From assembly GCA_964419445.1 (NCBI GenBank), contig CAYQPE010000001.1, forward strand, positions 1 to 64,000: a stretch of DNA of 64,000 nucleotides, given 5' to 3'. This document shows positions 27,203-35,768 of this stretch, in pieces. Every line of letters begins with the position of its first letter. Position 1 is the stretch's first letter. The notes under the pieces are model-generated. The model worked only from the letters and a program-made list of their open reading frames with translations, was not told where the DNA came from and made no database searches. The DNA comes from JABHHG01 sp964419445 (GTDB lineage: Bacteria; Fidelibacterota; Marinisomatia; SCGC-AAA003-L08; D37C17). The position numbers and the translations under genes were made by a program.

Positions 27203-28084
27203 ATGAACTTTCTTATCATCATAAAAGACACAAGTGAAAAATCTAAAAATACTATTCAAATTGGATCAAAAATTGCCAAGGCATTTTCCTCTAATTTATC
27301 CATTATTCATGTGGGGAAAAAATCAAAAGCCCTCATTGAAGGTGAGGTAAAATTAGCACGATTATCCATGAGCGAATGGAATATTATGCATCCCGGTATA
27401 GATGTGCTAAAATGGGCTTACGATGTATTAGATGAGATGGATACATTCGAAATTGATAAAGAAACAGCACTAAAGCCAGAAGCTTTTGTAGAACAAACCA
27501 ATAGGATTTCCCTGTTATTGCCACAATCTTCAGGAAGAAATGTAGAACTAATATTACGTGAGGGTGAAATTATTGAAGAGGTAACTAAAGAAATTGATAA
27601 TCAGCGATTTGATTTAGCCATCATGGGATGTCCAAAGAAAAAGCGTTCTATACATCAAGTGGTACAATTTTTTAATACCAGCGTTTTGCTAGTAAAAAAT
27701 TTCAGAAAAGATTGGGATTACAAAATTCAATTATGTGTTGATGATTCTCGTGCGACAAAGCGTGCTGTTATATTTGGGTCACGCATTGCGAATCATTATG
27801 ACAAAGAAGTAAAATTATTGACAGTGAGTAAGACCAATTTGTTTAAATCTGGTTACAGAAATGCGCATAAATGGGCACAAAAATATTTAAGACGAATGCA
27901 TATTCAGAATGAATCACTACTCATCAGCGGAAATCCTGTTGATGTATTTGTTTCAGAAGCAGAAAATGATCATATTATTATTATGGGAAAAGCCAAAGGG
28001 AATGAATTTTTTAAATATATTTTTGGAAGCAAACCCATTCATACTGCACAAAAAGCAAATTGCCCAATTATACTTGTAAATTAG
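27203..28084 (+). CDS. Tandem universal stress protein (UspA family)
   Basis: A 293-residue cytoplasmic protein made of two Usp-like halves. The first, degenerate half (~1-150) ends DLAIMGCPKKKRSIHQVVQF. The second half (~165-293) includes VDDSRATKRAVIFGSRIAN and HIIIMGKAKGNEFFKYIFGS, with the final PIILVN strand. The usual G-2X-G-9X-G(S/T) ATP motif is partly kept (GKAKGNEFFKYIFGS). It follows the transporter by 7 bases; Usp domains next to transporters often modulate them, which is inference here. Confidence 0.85.
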   Translation: MNFLIIIKDTSEKSKNTIQIGSKIAKAFSSNLSIIHVGKKSKALIEGEVKLARLSMSEWNIMHPGIDVLKWAYDVLDEMDTFEIDKETALKPEAFVEQTNRISLLLPQSSGRNVELILREGEIIEEVTKEIDNQRFDLAIMGCPKKKRSIHQVVQFFNTSVLLVKNFRKDWDYKIQLCVDDSRATKRAVIFGSRIANHYDKEVKLLTVSKTNLFKSGYRNAHKWAQKYLRRMHIQNESLLISGNPVDVFVSEAENDHIIIMGKAKGNEFFKYIFGSKPIHTAQKANCPIILVN

Positions 28085-28138
28085 TAGAAAAATTGTTGTT
28101 GTAAATTTAAAAAACTCTATAAATTTCGCGTCTTGATT

Positions 28139-28210
28139 GGCCCGTTCGTCTAGTGGTTAGGACCCAGGGTTTTCATCTCTGTAACAGGAGTTCGATTCTC
28201 CTACGGGCTA
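28139..28210 (+). tRNA. tRNA-Glu (anticodon UUC)
   Basis: A 72-base cloverleaf: acceptor GGCCCGT/ACGGGCT (first pair G-U), D stem GTC/GAC around TAGTGGTTAG, anticodon stem CAGGG/CTCTG with loop TTTTCAT (anticodon TTC), short variable loop TAAC, T stem AGGAG/CTCCT with TTCGATT, discriminator A. CCA is not encoded. A terminator follows directly. Confidence 0.95.
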
Positions 28211-28218
28211 CGAAAGCT

Positions 28219-28247
28219 CAAAAAACCTCGCTTTGCGGGGTTTTTTG
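28219..28247 (+). terminator. Intrinsic terminator after tRNA-Glu
   Basis: Arms AAAAAACCTCGC and GCGGGGTTTTTT with a TTT loop, about 10 bases after the tRNA 3' end, ending in a T-run. It closes the tRNA transcript. Confidence 0.9.
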
Positions 28248-28322
28248 TTTATAGCTTCTGGATAATTGAAATTTCCAACTAAACTATAAACTAAAATGGT
28301 TTAAGAGTTGTAAATTCATTCC

Positions 28323-29627
28323 ATGAAGAGTTTCTACAAATTATTTATATGCTTTTGTTTCTATGGTTTTATTTTGGGGCAAGTTGCACCCTTTGTAACA
28401 TCACCTTCTTTTAATAAAAAAGAATCAACAATTATTAATGCTCGCCCCCAACGAATTGGTAACCAAAGCATTATCCAGAATGATAATAGAGACCAATTTA
28501 TTTTTAGAATTAAATCTGATACACCACATACAAAAGCACGTGTTTATATAATTGATGAGAATAATGCCTATTCTGGTCCATATTATTTTAAAACGCAAGA
28601 AATAGTAACAAATCCATTTACATGTATGGAGTGTACTATTTTAATAGAACAGCGCAATCAAAGCAATAGTCTAGAATTTGAACTATTGGAAATCACTAAG
28701 CCAGTTAAAATACATGATGCTGTTATTATTCCGCAAAAAAAATCTCAGCAACGTGAGAACCCTGTGATATTGGTAACAGGTTTTTGGCCACCAACCAATG
28801 AAATGATTAGACATTTTAGCACAAGTGACATGCTAAATCCAGAAGGATGGCAAGGGAATGATTGGGAAGGTCGGGGATATGATGTTGTATCCTATTTCCC
28901 AGAGTTTGAAAATCCAGATTGTGATAATTGTGGAATGGGATATGGAAATTTTGAAGTAGATTACCAAGATACATCTAATGACTTTTGGCCAATTGTAAAT
29001 GCATTAAATCCCATTGCAATCATTACATTTAGTCGAGGATATATTGATTTGAGCTGGGAGATGGAGTTCAATTATTATAATAGATTAAATTGGATTGGTG
29101 ATTATCAAACTCCAGTATTACCTACACCGAATCCACCAGATGATAGTGTATCAAATTATTTTGTTCGTAATTCAACATTACCAGTAGAAAATTTAGTGGA
29201 TGCCATTGCCAGTGCTAATTTAGGGTTAGATCCTTATGTTGATTGGAATGGTCACCCTGGTCAGTTTGTGTCAGAGTTTATGGGCTATCATGGTGTATGG
29301 TATCAAGATACCCATTCTTTTGGCGATAATGTATGTGTCATTGCTGGTCATATTCATGTGGGTGGACTCATTGATTGGGATACGGCACGCCTAGCATCTG
29401 AAGTTTCTATAAGGGAAGTTATTAATTTTGTAGATCAGTTTACTTATACATCTGGTGATATAAATGATGATGATGTGATAGATATTTTGGACATTGTCAT
29501 TTTAGTAAATGCAATCATGGGTACCACAGAATTAACTATGGTACAGTCTTATGCTGCAGATTTAAATGGTGATGGAAATATCAACATTCAAGATATTATT
29601 TTAACTATAAATATTATATTATCGTAA
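28323..29627 (+). CDS. Secreted pyroglutamyl-peptidase-I-like protein with dockerin-like tail, nucleophile Cys replaced
   Basis: 434 residues. Signal peptide FICFCFYGFILGQ; an N-terminal beta-rich region ~25-145. Residues ~147-372 resemble peptidase C15 (Pcp): VILVTGFWPPTNE, NYFVRNSTLPVENLVDAI, GHPGQFVSEFMGYHGVWY and VIAGHIHVGG line up with Pcp segments VTGFEPF, YFSTLPV, AGTFVCN and GFIHVP. The catalytic Cys position is Ser317, while the His (H345) is kept and a Glu (E246 or E248) is plausible. The last ~57 residues are two dockerin-like repeats (GDINDDDVIDILDIVILVNA, DLNGDGNINIQDIILTINI). Pcp itself is cytoplasmic, so an exported relative is odd. It may be inactive or a Ser variant; the homology is by eye. 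Confidence 0.68.
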   Translation: MKSFYKLFICFCFYGFILGQVAPFVTSPSFNKKESTIINARPQRIGNQSIIQNDNRDQFIFRIKSDTPHTKARVYIIDENNAYSGPYYFKTQEIVTNPFTCMECTILIEQRNQSNSLEFELLEITKPVKIHDAVIIPQKKSQQRENPVILVTGFWPPTNEMIRHFSTSDMLNPEGWQGNDWEGRGYDVVSYFPEFENPDCDNCGMGYGNFEVDYQDTSNDFWPIVNALNPIAIITFSRGYIDLSWEMEFNYYNRLNWIGDYQTPVLPTPNPPDDSVSNYFVRNSTLPVENLVDAIASANLGLDPYVDWNGHPGQFVSEFMGYHGVWYQDTHSFGDNVCVIAGHIHVGGLIDWDTARLASEVSIREVINFVDQFTYTSGDINDDDVIDILDIVILVNAIMGTTELTMVQSYAADLNGDGNINIQDIILTINIILS

Positions 29628-29711
29628 AAGTTTGTCCCAAGCATTGTAAAATCGTATAAAATAGACTAAATTTTTAATCATCCTCTCCATAAAATTCCAA
29701 TATGAGGCGCT

Positions 29712-31481
29712 ATGTCGATATATAAAACACGTTTAAAATCCATTCGAAAATGGATAGACAGAAATAATTTAGATGCATTGATTATCCCCCACGAGGATGA
29801 ATACTTGTCAGAGTATATCCCCCCCCAATGTGAACGCTTGGCATGGGCAACTGGATTTACAGGTTCGGCTGGTGCTGCAGTGGTACTCTCAAATAAGGCG
29901 GCAATTTTTGTTGATGGCAGGTACACTGTCCAAGTCCGCAATCAAGTGGATGAAGATTTATTTGATTACAAACATATTACTTCTGAACCACTATTAGATT
30001 GGTTAAAATTGGAATTGAATGGTCAGGCTAAAATTGGTTATGATGCAAGGTTACACCGTGCCAATTGGCTGAAGCCATCTCAAAAAAAATTAGGAGAGAA
30101 GTATGTGCTTGTTTCTATTGATGAAAACCCTATTGATACATTGTGGGTGGATAAACCAAAAGCCAATGCGGACAAACTCCTTTTATTAGATGAGAAATAT
30201 ACTGGTGAATCCAGTGAATCTAAACGAGATAGAATAAGCAAAACCTTACAAAAAAAGAATTGCCATGCCGCATTAATTACTCAATTAGATTCAATTGCAT
30301 GGCTTCTTAACATCCGAGGACAAGATGTACCATGTAACCCTGTTCTTTTATGCCATGCTATCATATACGATAAAGGGAATGTGGACTTATTTATTGATTC
30401 CAATAAAGTAGTCAATGATTTTCATGCTCATGTCGGAGATGGTGTAAACGTACTTCCTCCAGAATCAATTTCAACCACTTTTGAAAAAATTTCCGGTAAA
30501 AAAATATTATTTAATTCAGTGGGAAGTAATGCTTTTTTTAAGTTTGAGTTAGAATCAATCGGTGCAGAAATTATTGAAGGTGAAGACCCATGTTCCCTTC
30601 CTAAAGCATGCAAGAATACTGTGGAAATACAAGGCATGAAAGACTGTCATCTTAGAGATGCAGTTGCAGAATGCGAATTCTTATCGTGGTTTGACCATCA
30701 AGTTAACCAAGGGAATTTATTAGATGAAGGCACTTTGGCTGATAAATTAGATGGATTGCGTGCACAGCAACCATTGTATAAAGGATTAAGTTTTGGCACC
30801 ATATCAGCCGCCGCAGGTAATGCAGCCATGTGTCATTACAGCCATTTAAATCAAGATGAGCCCGGAAAATTAGAAATGGATTCGGTGTACCTCGTTGATA
30901 GTGGCGGTCAATATTTAGATGGTACCACTGACATTACAAGAACTATTGCAGTAGGAAATCCATCTGCATTTATTAAAAAAATGTTCACTTTAGTATTAAA
31001 AGGGCATATTGCCCTAGGGTCTGCTCGATTCCCACATGGCATTGGTGGTCAACATGTGGATACTTTAGCACGTCAATTTTTATGGCATCATGGCTATGAC
31101 TTTGACCATGGCACTGGTCATGGCGTTGGTTGTTTCCTAAATGTCCATGAGGGGCCACACCGTATAGGAAAAGGGGCAAATCAAGTACCATTACAACCAG
31201 GAATGGTGGTATCTAATGAGCCGGGATATTATGAAGATAATCAATTTGGGATTCGTTGTGAAAATCTGATTTTTGTAAAAAAATCTGACAAAGAAGGTTT
31301 ATATGAATTTGAAAATCTAACCTTTGTTCCATTTGATACGCGCTTAATAGATACTTCATTGATGACTGATATTGAGATGAAATGGTTAAACGATTACCAT
31401 AAAGAAGTATTTGAAAAATTAAGTCCCTTAGTATCTGGAGATACACTAAAGTGGTTAGAAAATTCTACTCAACCCCTTTAA
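29712..31481 (+). CDS. pepP: Xaa-Pro aminopeptidase (aminopeptidase P, M24B)
   Basis: A 589-residue cytoplasmic metallopeptidase; GAGG is 5 bases before ATG. Two creatinase-type N-terminal domains (from residue 1; starts IPHEDEYLSEYIPPQCERL) precede a pita-bread domain (~315-540). Metal ligands are seen in YLVDSGGQYLDGTTDITRT (two Asp), DFDHGTGHGVGCFLNVHEG (His), VSNEPGYYE (Glu) and FGIRCENLIFV (Glu). The ~590-residue length is that of the longer eukaryote-like APP1 form. It removes N-terminal residues before proline, fitting the peptide-eating outlook of the window. It is convergent with the pseudogene at 31478, overlapping it by 4 bases. Confidence 0.96.
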   Translation: MSIYKTRLKSIRKWIDRNNLDALIIPHEDEYLSEYIPPQCERLAWATGFTGSAGAAVVLSNKAAIFVDGRYTVQVRNQVDEDLFDYKHITSEPLLDWLKLELNGQAKIGYDARLHRANWLKPSQKKLGEKYVLVSIDENPIDTLWVDKPKANADKLLLLDEKYTGESSESKRDRISKTLQKKNCHAALITQLDSIAWLLNIRGQDVPCNPVLLCHAIIYDKGNVDLFIDSNKVVNDFHAHVGDGVNVLPPESISTTFEKISGKKILFNSVGSNAFFKFELESIGAEIIEGEDPCSLPKACKNTVEIQGMKDCHLRDAVAECEFLSWFDHQVNQGNLLDEGTLADKLDGLRAQQPLYKGLSFGTISAAAGNAAMCHYSHLNQDEPGKLEMDSVYLVDSGGQYLDGTTDITRTIAVGNPSAFIKKMFTLVLKGHIALGSARFPHGIGGQHVDTLARQFLWHHGYDFDHGTGHGVGCFLNVHEGPHRIGKGANQVPLQPGMVVSNEPGYYEDNQFGIRCENLIFVKKSDKEGLYEFENLTFVPFDTRLIDTSLMTDIEMKWLNDYHKEVFEKLSPLVSGDTLKWLENSTQPL

Positions 31482-31746
31482 AATAGATATTTTTCTATTT
31501 CAGCAATATCTGATTTATTTGTAAGGTCTGGAACCACTTCTGACATTGGAATAGTTTTCAAAATCTGTGGATTTTCATCTACCATCATTTGAATTGCAGT
31601 GGGTAACTCTTTTTCATTTCGTACTGAATGAATTGGACACTGTTTCAAATAGGGCAATATGTGGGCAGTCTTCAATTTAAAGATGTTCATACTCACGCCT
31701 ATACGTCCGTTTTTAGAATTTGTATTAATATCTTCTATCGTTGGTT
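31478..31746 (-). pseudogene. Remnant: C-terminal tail of a sugar nucleotidyltransferase-like protein
   Basis: An open frame without its own start covers only the last ~88 residues, with NGRIGVSMNIFKLKTAHILP, CPIHSVRNEKELPTAI and IPMSEVVPDLTNKSDI. I read this as the end of an NTP-transferase (sugar-phosphate nucleotidyltransferase) family protein, moderately sure. The N-terminal ~200 residues with the nucleotide-binding motif are missing. It is joined out of frame to the truncated GHMP kinase upstream, so an internal deletion probably removed the rest of both genes. An ATG inside (31696) could give a 72-residue peptide, unlikely to be functional. Confidence 0.65.
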
Positions 31747-32349
31747 TTTACATCTATGTAAAACAGAAAGGGTATCTTTAGGCTCTTGAGAATCCCCTAA
31801 AACAAAGGCTCCCAATGGGCTTTTTAAAACATCTACATTTTAAATTGGTGTTGTAGTTAAATGGATAAGTTGGCCAATTGAAGTTGAATATTGATCCATC
31901 ATTCCACCGGGTTCAGAAAATTCTAATACTTCAGCTCTATATGCTAGTTCAGCAATTTTCATATTATCCCAATGTGGAGGATTGTCGGCCATTTTTGATA
32001 ATAAATGTATCCAGCTTACGGTAATTGCAGATGAACTACTGGTTCCTGCTTTTATTGGTATTTGACTATTGACGGTACAATCAAATCCTTGTGAAAAAAG
32101 CAATCCCTCATCAAGGCAAACTTTTAGCCCACTTTTATAATAATCACGTGGTGAAGTATAGTCAAAGTTGTTAAGGGAAAAGGATTCAGTTATATCAAGA
32201 TTGGGTTTATGAATTATTATTTGTGAGTCGTTACGCTTTTTACCATTAATGAAGGCATATAATGAGATTGCCATTGCAATAACAGGTAGTCCCAGATAAT
32301 CCTGATGTTCACCAAAAAGACAAATTCTGCCAGGGGTAGAAATTTTCAA
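31735..32349 (-). pseudogene. GHMP kinase (galactokinase-like) remnant with in-frame stop
   Basis: Starts TTG at 32349, one base after the sdaA stop. The N-terminus PGRICLFGEHQDYLGLPVIA is the sugar-binding region of GHMP kinases, and IPIKAGTSSSSAITVSWIHL is the ATP-binding loop. SEPGGMMDQYSTSIG also fits galactokinase-like members. The frame ends at TAA (31840-31842), yet the same frame downstream still encodes family-like sequence (VLKSPLGAFVLGDSQEPKDT) as far as 31735, where it meets the nucleotidyltransferase tail. So this is a nonsense mutation plus a 3' deletion. The C-terminal half of the kinase is gone; almost certainly dead. Confidence 0.78.
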
Positions 32350-32350
32350 G

Positions 32351-33637
32351 TTAACATTCGGGTTCGTTTATGGAGATTTGAAGAGCAAGACCGCCTTCAG
32401 CAGTTTCTTTATATTTACTCATCATATCTTGGGCGGTTTCCCACATGGTGATTATTACATCATCTAAAGAAACTTTAGCATCATGTGGATTGGTATGCAT
32501 TGCCAATTGAGCGGCAGTAATTGCCTTCATCGCACCCATTGTGTTTCGCTCTATGCATGGAATTTGTACCAGTCCACCCACAGGGTCACAAGAAAGCCCT
32601 AAATGATGTTCCATTGCAATTTCAGCCGCCATTAAAATTTGATGAATATTTCCCCCCATAGAATGAGTTAGTGCACCTGCAGCCATTGCACTTGAAACCC
32701 CAATTTCTGCTTGGCATCCACCTGCTGCTGCTGAAATAGTCGCCCCCTTTTTAAACAACATTCCTATTTCACCAGCAACTATTAGGAATTCACGAATTTG
32801 AGTTTTAGTTTTTTGTTGTCTAAAAACCACATTATAAAGCAATACTGCAGGGATGACTCCCGATGCACCATTGGTTGGAGCAGTGACGATTCGGCCATAG
32901 GATGCGTTTACTTCATTCACGGCCAAGGCGAAACAGCTTACCCAATTGGTAACTACCTCTAAATTATTAGGTTGTTGTGATAATTTTTCAAGCCAAGTAT
33001 CAATATTTTCGAATTCAGATTCATCTAACAATTCCGAACAAATTTGTTGCGCTCGACGTTTTACCTGTAATCCTCCAGGGAGCTCACCTTGTTGTTGGCA
33101 TCCTTCAAATATTGAATTGAGCATCACATCCCAAATCAAATCAAGCTTTTGAAAAATATTNNNNNNNNNNNNNNNNNNNNNNNNNNNNNNNNNNNNNNNN
33201 NNNNNNNNNNNNNNNNNNNNNNNNNNNNNNNNNNNNNNNNNNNNNNNNNNNNNNNNNNNNGCATGTTCAAGGTGAACATCTGAATAATTAAACTTAATAT
33301 CATCATCTATAGAAAATGGGATATTTACTTGTTGAAGTAATGATATTGTGCTATTATCTTTGATTTTTTGGATATTTATAAAGAGGTCATCGCTTTCAAA
33401 ACTTTCAATCTCAAAGCCCATTAGACCCATCACGATGGATTTGTCTGTACCATGCCCAATACCAGTTTTTGCCAAAGAACCAAATAGCTCCACAGAAATA
33501 TTTTGTGCTCCACTTAAAGTACGTGCGGAATGAATTTTAACTAAAAAGTCTTTGGCGGCATTCCATGGTCCCATTGCATGAGAACTCGATGGACCAATGC
33601 CTATTTTAAATATATCAAATACGCTTATTTTTTCCAT
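32351..33637 (-). CDS. sdaA: L-serine ammonia-lyase (serine dehydratase), interrupted by gap
   Basis: Single-chain iron-sulfur type. The N-terminal domain starts FDIFKIGIGPSSSHAMGPWN. The catalytic domain has GGLQVKRRAQ, GRIVTAPTNGASGVIPAVLL, GGCQAEIGVSSAMAAGAL and SCDPVGGLVQIPCIERNTMG, with cluster cysteines. It deaminates serine to pyruvate. The 100-N run removes a segment; by alignment from memory with E. coli SdaA roughly 85 residues are missing, so the real gap exceeds 100 bases. The start directly follows the symporter stop, so import and breakdown may be coupled. It lies between two decayed genes but looks intact where visible. Confidence 0.93.
   Translation of the reverse strand: MEKISVFDIFKIGIGPSSSHAMGPWNAAKDFLVKIHSARTLSGAQNISVELFGSLAKTGIGHGTDKSIVMGLMGFEIESFESDDLFINIQKIKDNSTISLLQQVNIPFSIDDDIKFNYSDVHLEHXXXXXXXXXXXXXXXXXXXXXXXXXXXXXXXXXXNIFQKLDLIWDVMLNSIFEGCQQQGELPGGLQVKRRAQQICSELLDESEFENIDTWLEKLSQQPNNLEVVTNWVSCFALAVNEVNASYGRIVTAPTNGASGVIPAVLLYNVVFRQQKTKTQIREFLIVAGEIGMLFKKGATISAAAGGCQAEIGVSSAMAAGALTHSMGGNIHQILMAAEIAMEHHLGLSCDPVGGLVQIPCIERNTMGAMKAITAAQLAMHTNPHDAKVSLDDVIITMWETAQDMMSKYKETAEGGLALQISINEPEC
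33161..33260. other. Assembly gap, 100 N, inside sdaA
   Basis: Exactly 100 N. The flanks do not repeat each other. Missing sequence lies between the LEHA and NIFQKL parts of the enzyme. Confidence 0.98.
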
Positions 33638-35268
33638 TTACTTTGATTGATGCAGTTTAAAAATTCCAAATGCAGAAGAGAGGGTTATTGCAAATAAAAG
33701 AATTGAATTATAAAAATTTCCATATAGTAAAAATCCCATTCCAATAAGTGCACCATAAACAGCGAAACATCCCAATACCATAGATAGAATTCCTGTAGGT
33801 ACTGCCCATTTACTCGATTTATTGTTCGATGGAAAAGCCGCCCATCCTGGTCCACCAGGATTTACTTTATTAACAAATTGCTGAAGAATATTTTTGTCTT
33901 CAGGGGGCGTTACATAGGTTGCAATAACCCAAGTGAGAGTGGTGAGGATGGTTCCAAAAACTAATTTTTCCCATTCTTCTAGGTGAAGAAATCCGAAACG
34001 GTCATGAATAAAACTAAAATAGATGGAAATGATTAATGAGCTCACCATAGCCACAATTTCAGTATATGCATTTATCCGCCACCAAAACCATCGAAGAATA
34101 TAAATTAATCCAGTACCTGCGCCCAATCTTAAGAGAAGTGAAAAAGCTTGTCCCGCGCTGGTAAGCACTAATCCCAACCCTGCACCAAGAGCAAGGGAGA
34201 TTATTGTAAATAATCGTGCCATCTTTATGAGTTGTTTTTCACTTGCTTGAGGGTTTTCAAAGCGTCGATAAAAATCATTAACCAAATAACTAGAACCTAA
34301 ATTTACTTGCGTTGACATCGTACTCATAAATGCAGCAATAAGCGATGCCGCTACCAATCCTAACAATCCAGCAGGTAATAATGTAAGCATTGCAGGGTAA
34401 GCCACATCATGCCCCAATTTATCAGCAGGCAAATTGGGAAACTGCTGTTGAATATGGCTTAATTCGGGGAATACAACAAGTGATGCCAATGCAATGAGAA
34501 TCCAGGGCCAGGGCCGAAGTGCATAATGGGCAATATTAAATAATAATGTTGCTCCCACGGAATGAGATTCATCTTTAGCAGAGAACATTCGTTGTGCAAT
34601 ATATCCACCTCCACCTGGTTCTGCTCCAGGATAATAACTTGCCCACCATTGAACTGCTAGGGGAACAAGTAAAACAGGAATCCAAACATCTGGGTTAGTC
34701 ATATCTGGAAACATAGAGATTTTATCTATAACATTTGGGTGTGAAATTAGATTAGAGAGTCCCCCAATTTGTTCAAGGTTAAGAATGTAAATACATCCAC
34801 CAATTGAACCAATCATAGCCAATGTAAATTGAACAAAATCTGTAACAATTACGGCCTTTAAACCACCCAATGTAGAGTAAATTAATGTAATTGAACATGC
34901 CACCAGAAGTGTTTTCCAACCAGGCCAATTAAGTACAATTTCACCAAACTTTACAGCAGCTAAACTTACTGCACCCATAACCAATACATTAAAAATAAGT
35001 CCTAAATATAGGGCTCTAAATCCACGTAAAAATGCAGCAGCTTTTCCACTATATCTTAACTCATAAAATTCAATATCAGTTAAAACGCCNNNNNNNNNNN
35101 NNNNNNNNNNNNNNNNNNNNNNNNNNNNNNNNNNNNNNNNNNNNNNNNNNNNNNNNNNNNNNNNNNNNNNNNNNNNNNNNNNNNNNNNNGTGATGCCCAA
35201 ACTCCAATAAGGAGGGAAATTGTAAAATAGCAACCTATAATTGCCCAGTCTAATGTTGATAAAATCAT
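33638..35268 (-). CDS. Sodium:solute symporter (SSS family), interrupted by gap
   Basis: Starts ATG 35268 (ILSTLDWAIIGCYFTISLLI), then the N run, then DIEFYELRYSGKAAAFLRGF and many membrane helices to 33638. Conserved SSS family segments include STLGGLKAVIVTDFVQFTLA and SLIAAFMSTMSTQVNLGSSY. About 70 residues appear to be lost in the gap by family pattern. The protein is an inner-membrane Na+ symporter; the substrate is unknown, and sugar or amino acid are both possible. Its stop is adjacent to the sdaA start, and its start is adjacent to the end of the oxidoreductase remnant, so it may ride on the promoter of that former operon. Confidence 0.92.
35090..35189. other. Assembly gap, 100 N, inside the symporter
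   Basis: Exactly 100 N with non-repeating flanks; the first and second membrane regions of the symporter are partly missing. Confidence 0.98.
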
Positions 35269-35670
35269 TTAAATCTCATCAGTTAATCCAAAAAGTCCAT
35301 CACGTCCCATGTTGAGTGTTGCCATTATATCCCGGCGATAACATACATTTTCCATAATCATGCAACGCATCTCCGATTGTTAAGAGATATTAACCAAGTC
35401 CCAGCATTCATCTACGGTAAGAGCGGCGGGCACTTCAGTTCCCACATGAATACCATTTTTCATGGCTGCAACTGCCATTTGATGATGCCATTCCCAAGGG
35501 GTGGCAATATAAACGCCATCTATATCTTCTTTGGCAACCATATTTCTAAAATCCCCATCGCCATCTTTTGCTTTACTTTTTGAAAAGGCTAACGAAGGCA
35601 AGATAGTCGTGCCTACCCCAGCGATGGCTGTAGTTTTTAAAAATTCTTTTCGATTAATTTTTTTGCCCAT
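35269..35670 (-). pseudogene. GH109-like Gfo/Idh/MocA oxidoreductase remnant
   Basis: Begins with an export signal of Tat-substrate style (NRKEFLKTTAIAGVGTTILP), then jumps to DIDGVYIATPWEWHHQMAVA, VGTEVPAALTVDECWDLVN, the middle of the NAD-binding domain of the GH109/Gfo-Idh family. The ~80 residues with the Rossmann glycine motif are absent. A TAA at 35380-35382 interrupts the frame at a place where relatives have Glu; the frame then continues with MIMENVCYRRDIMATLNMGR and GLFG until a second stop at 35269. Hundreds of C-terminal residues are missing. Two deletions and one nonsense change make this a clear pseudogene, probably once the first gene of the operon with the symporter. Confidence 0.82.
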
Positions 35671-35738
35671 AGAATCTCCAAATTTTGTCGGAATGAAGTT
35701 GTTGAAATTAGGGCATTGAATGGGAATTAAAAGATATA

Positions 35739-35767
35739 AAAAAGCCCTGATTTACAGGGCTCTTTTA
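35739..35767. terminator. Bidirectional intrinsic terminator
   Basis: Stem GCCCTG (35744-35749), loop ATTTA, stem CAGGGC (35755-35760), A-run left and T-run right. On the minus strand it ends the purA-side small gene at 35769. Confidence 0.85.
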
Positions 35768-35768
35768 T

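Noticed and set aside
28139..28210. G-U at the first acceptor pair of tRNA-Glu as a sign of a decayed tRNA
   Set aside because: All other stems pair well, and a G1-U72 pair is, as far as I recall, common in tRNA-Glu of Bacteroidota-like bacteria. The gene looks normal.
31478..31696. A genuine 72-residue small protein
   Set aside because: It matches only the end of a larger enzyme family and the same frame extends upstream without a start, so it is a remnant.
33638..35233. A longer symporter frame starting at 35233 on the minus strand
   Set aside because: Its first residues come from the wrong frame on the far side of the N run. The true start is ATG 35268, whose translation is a proper first membrane helix.
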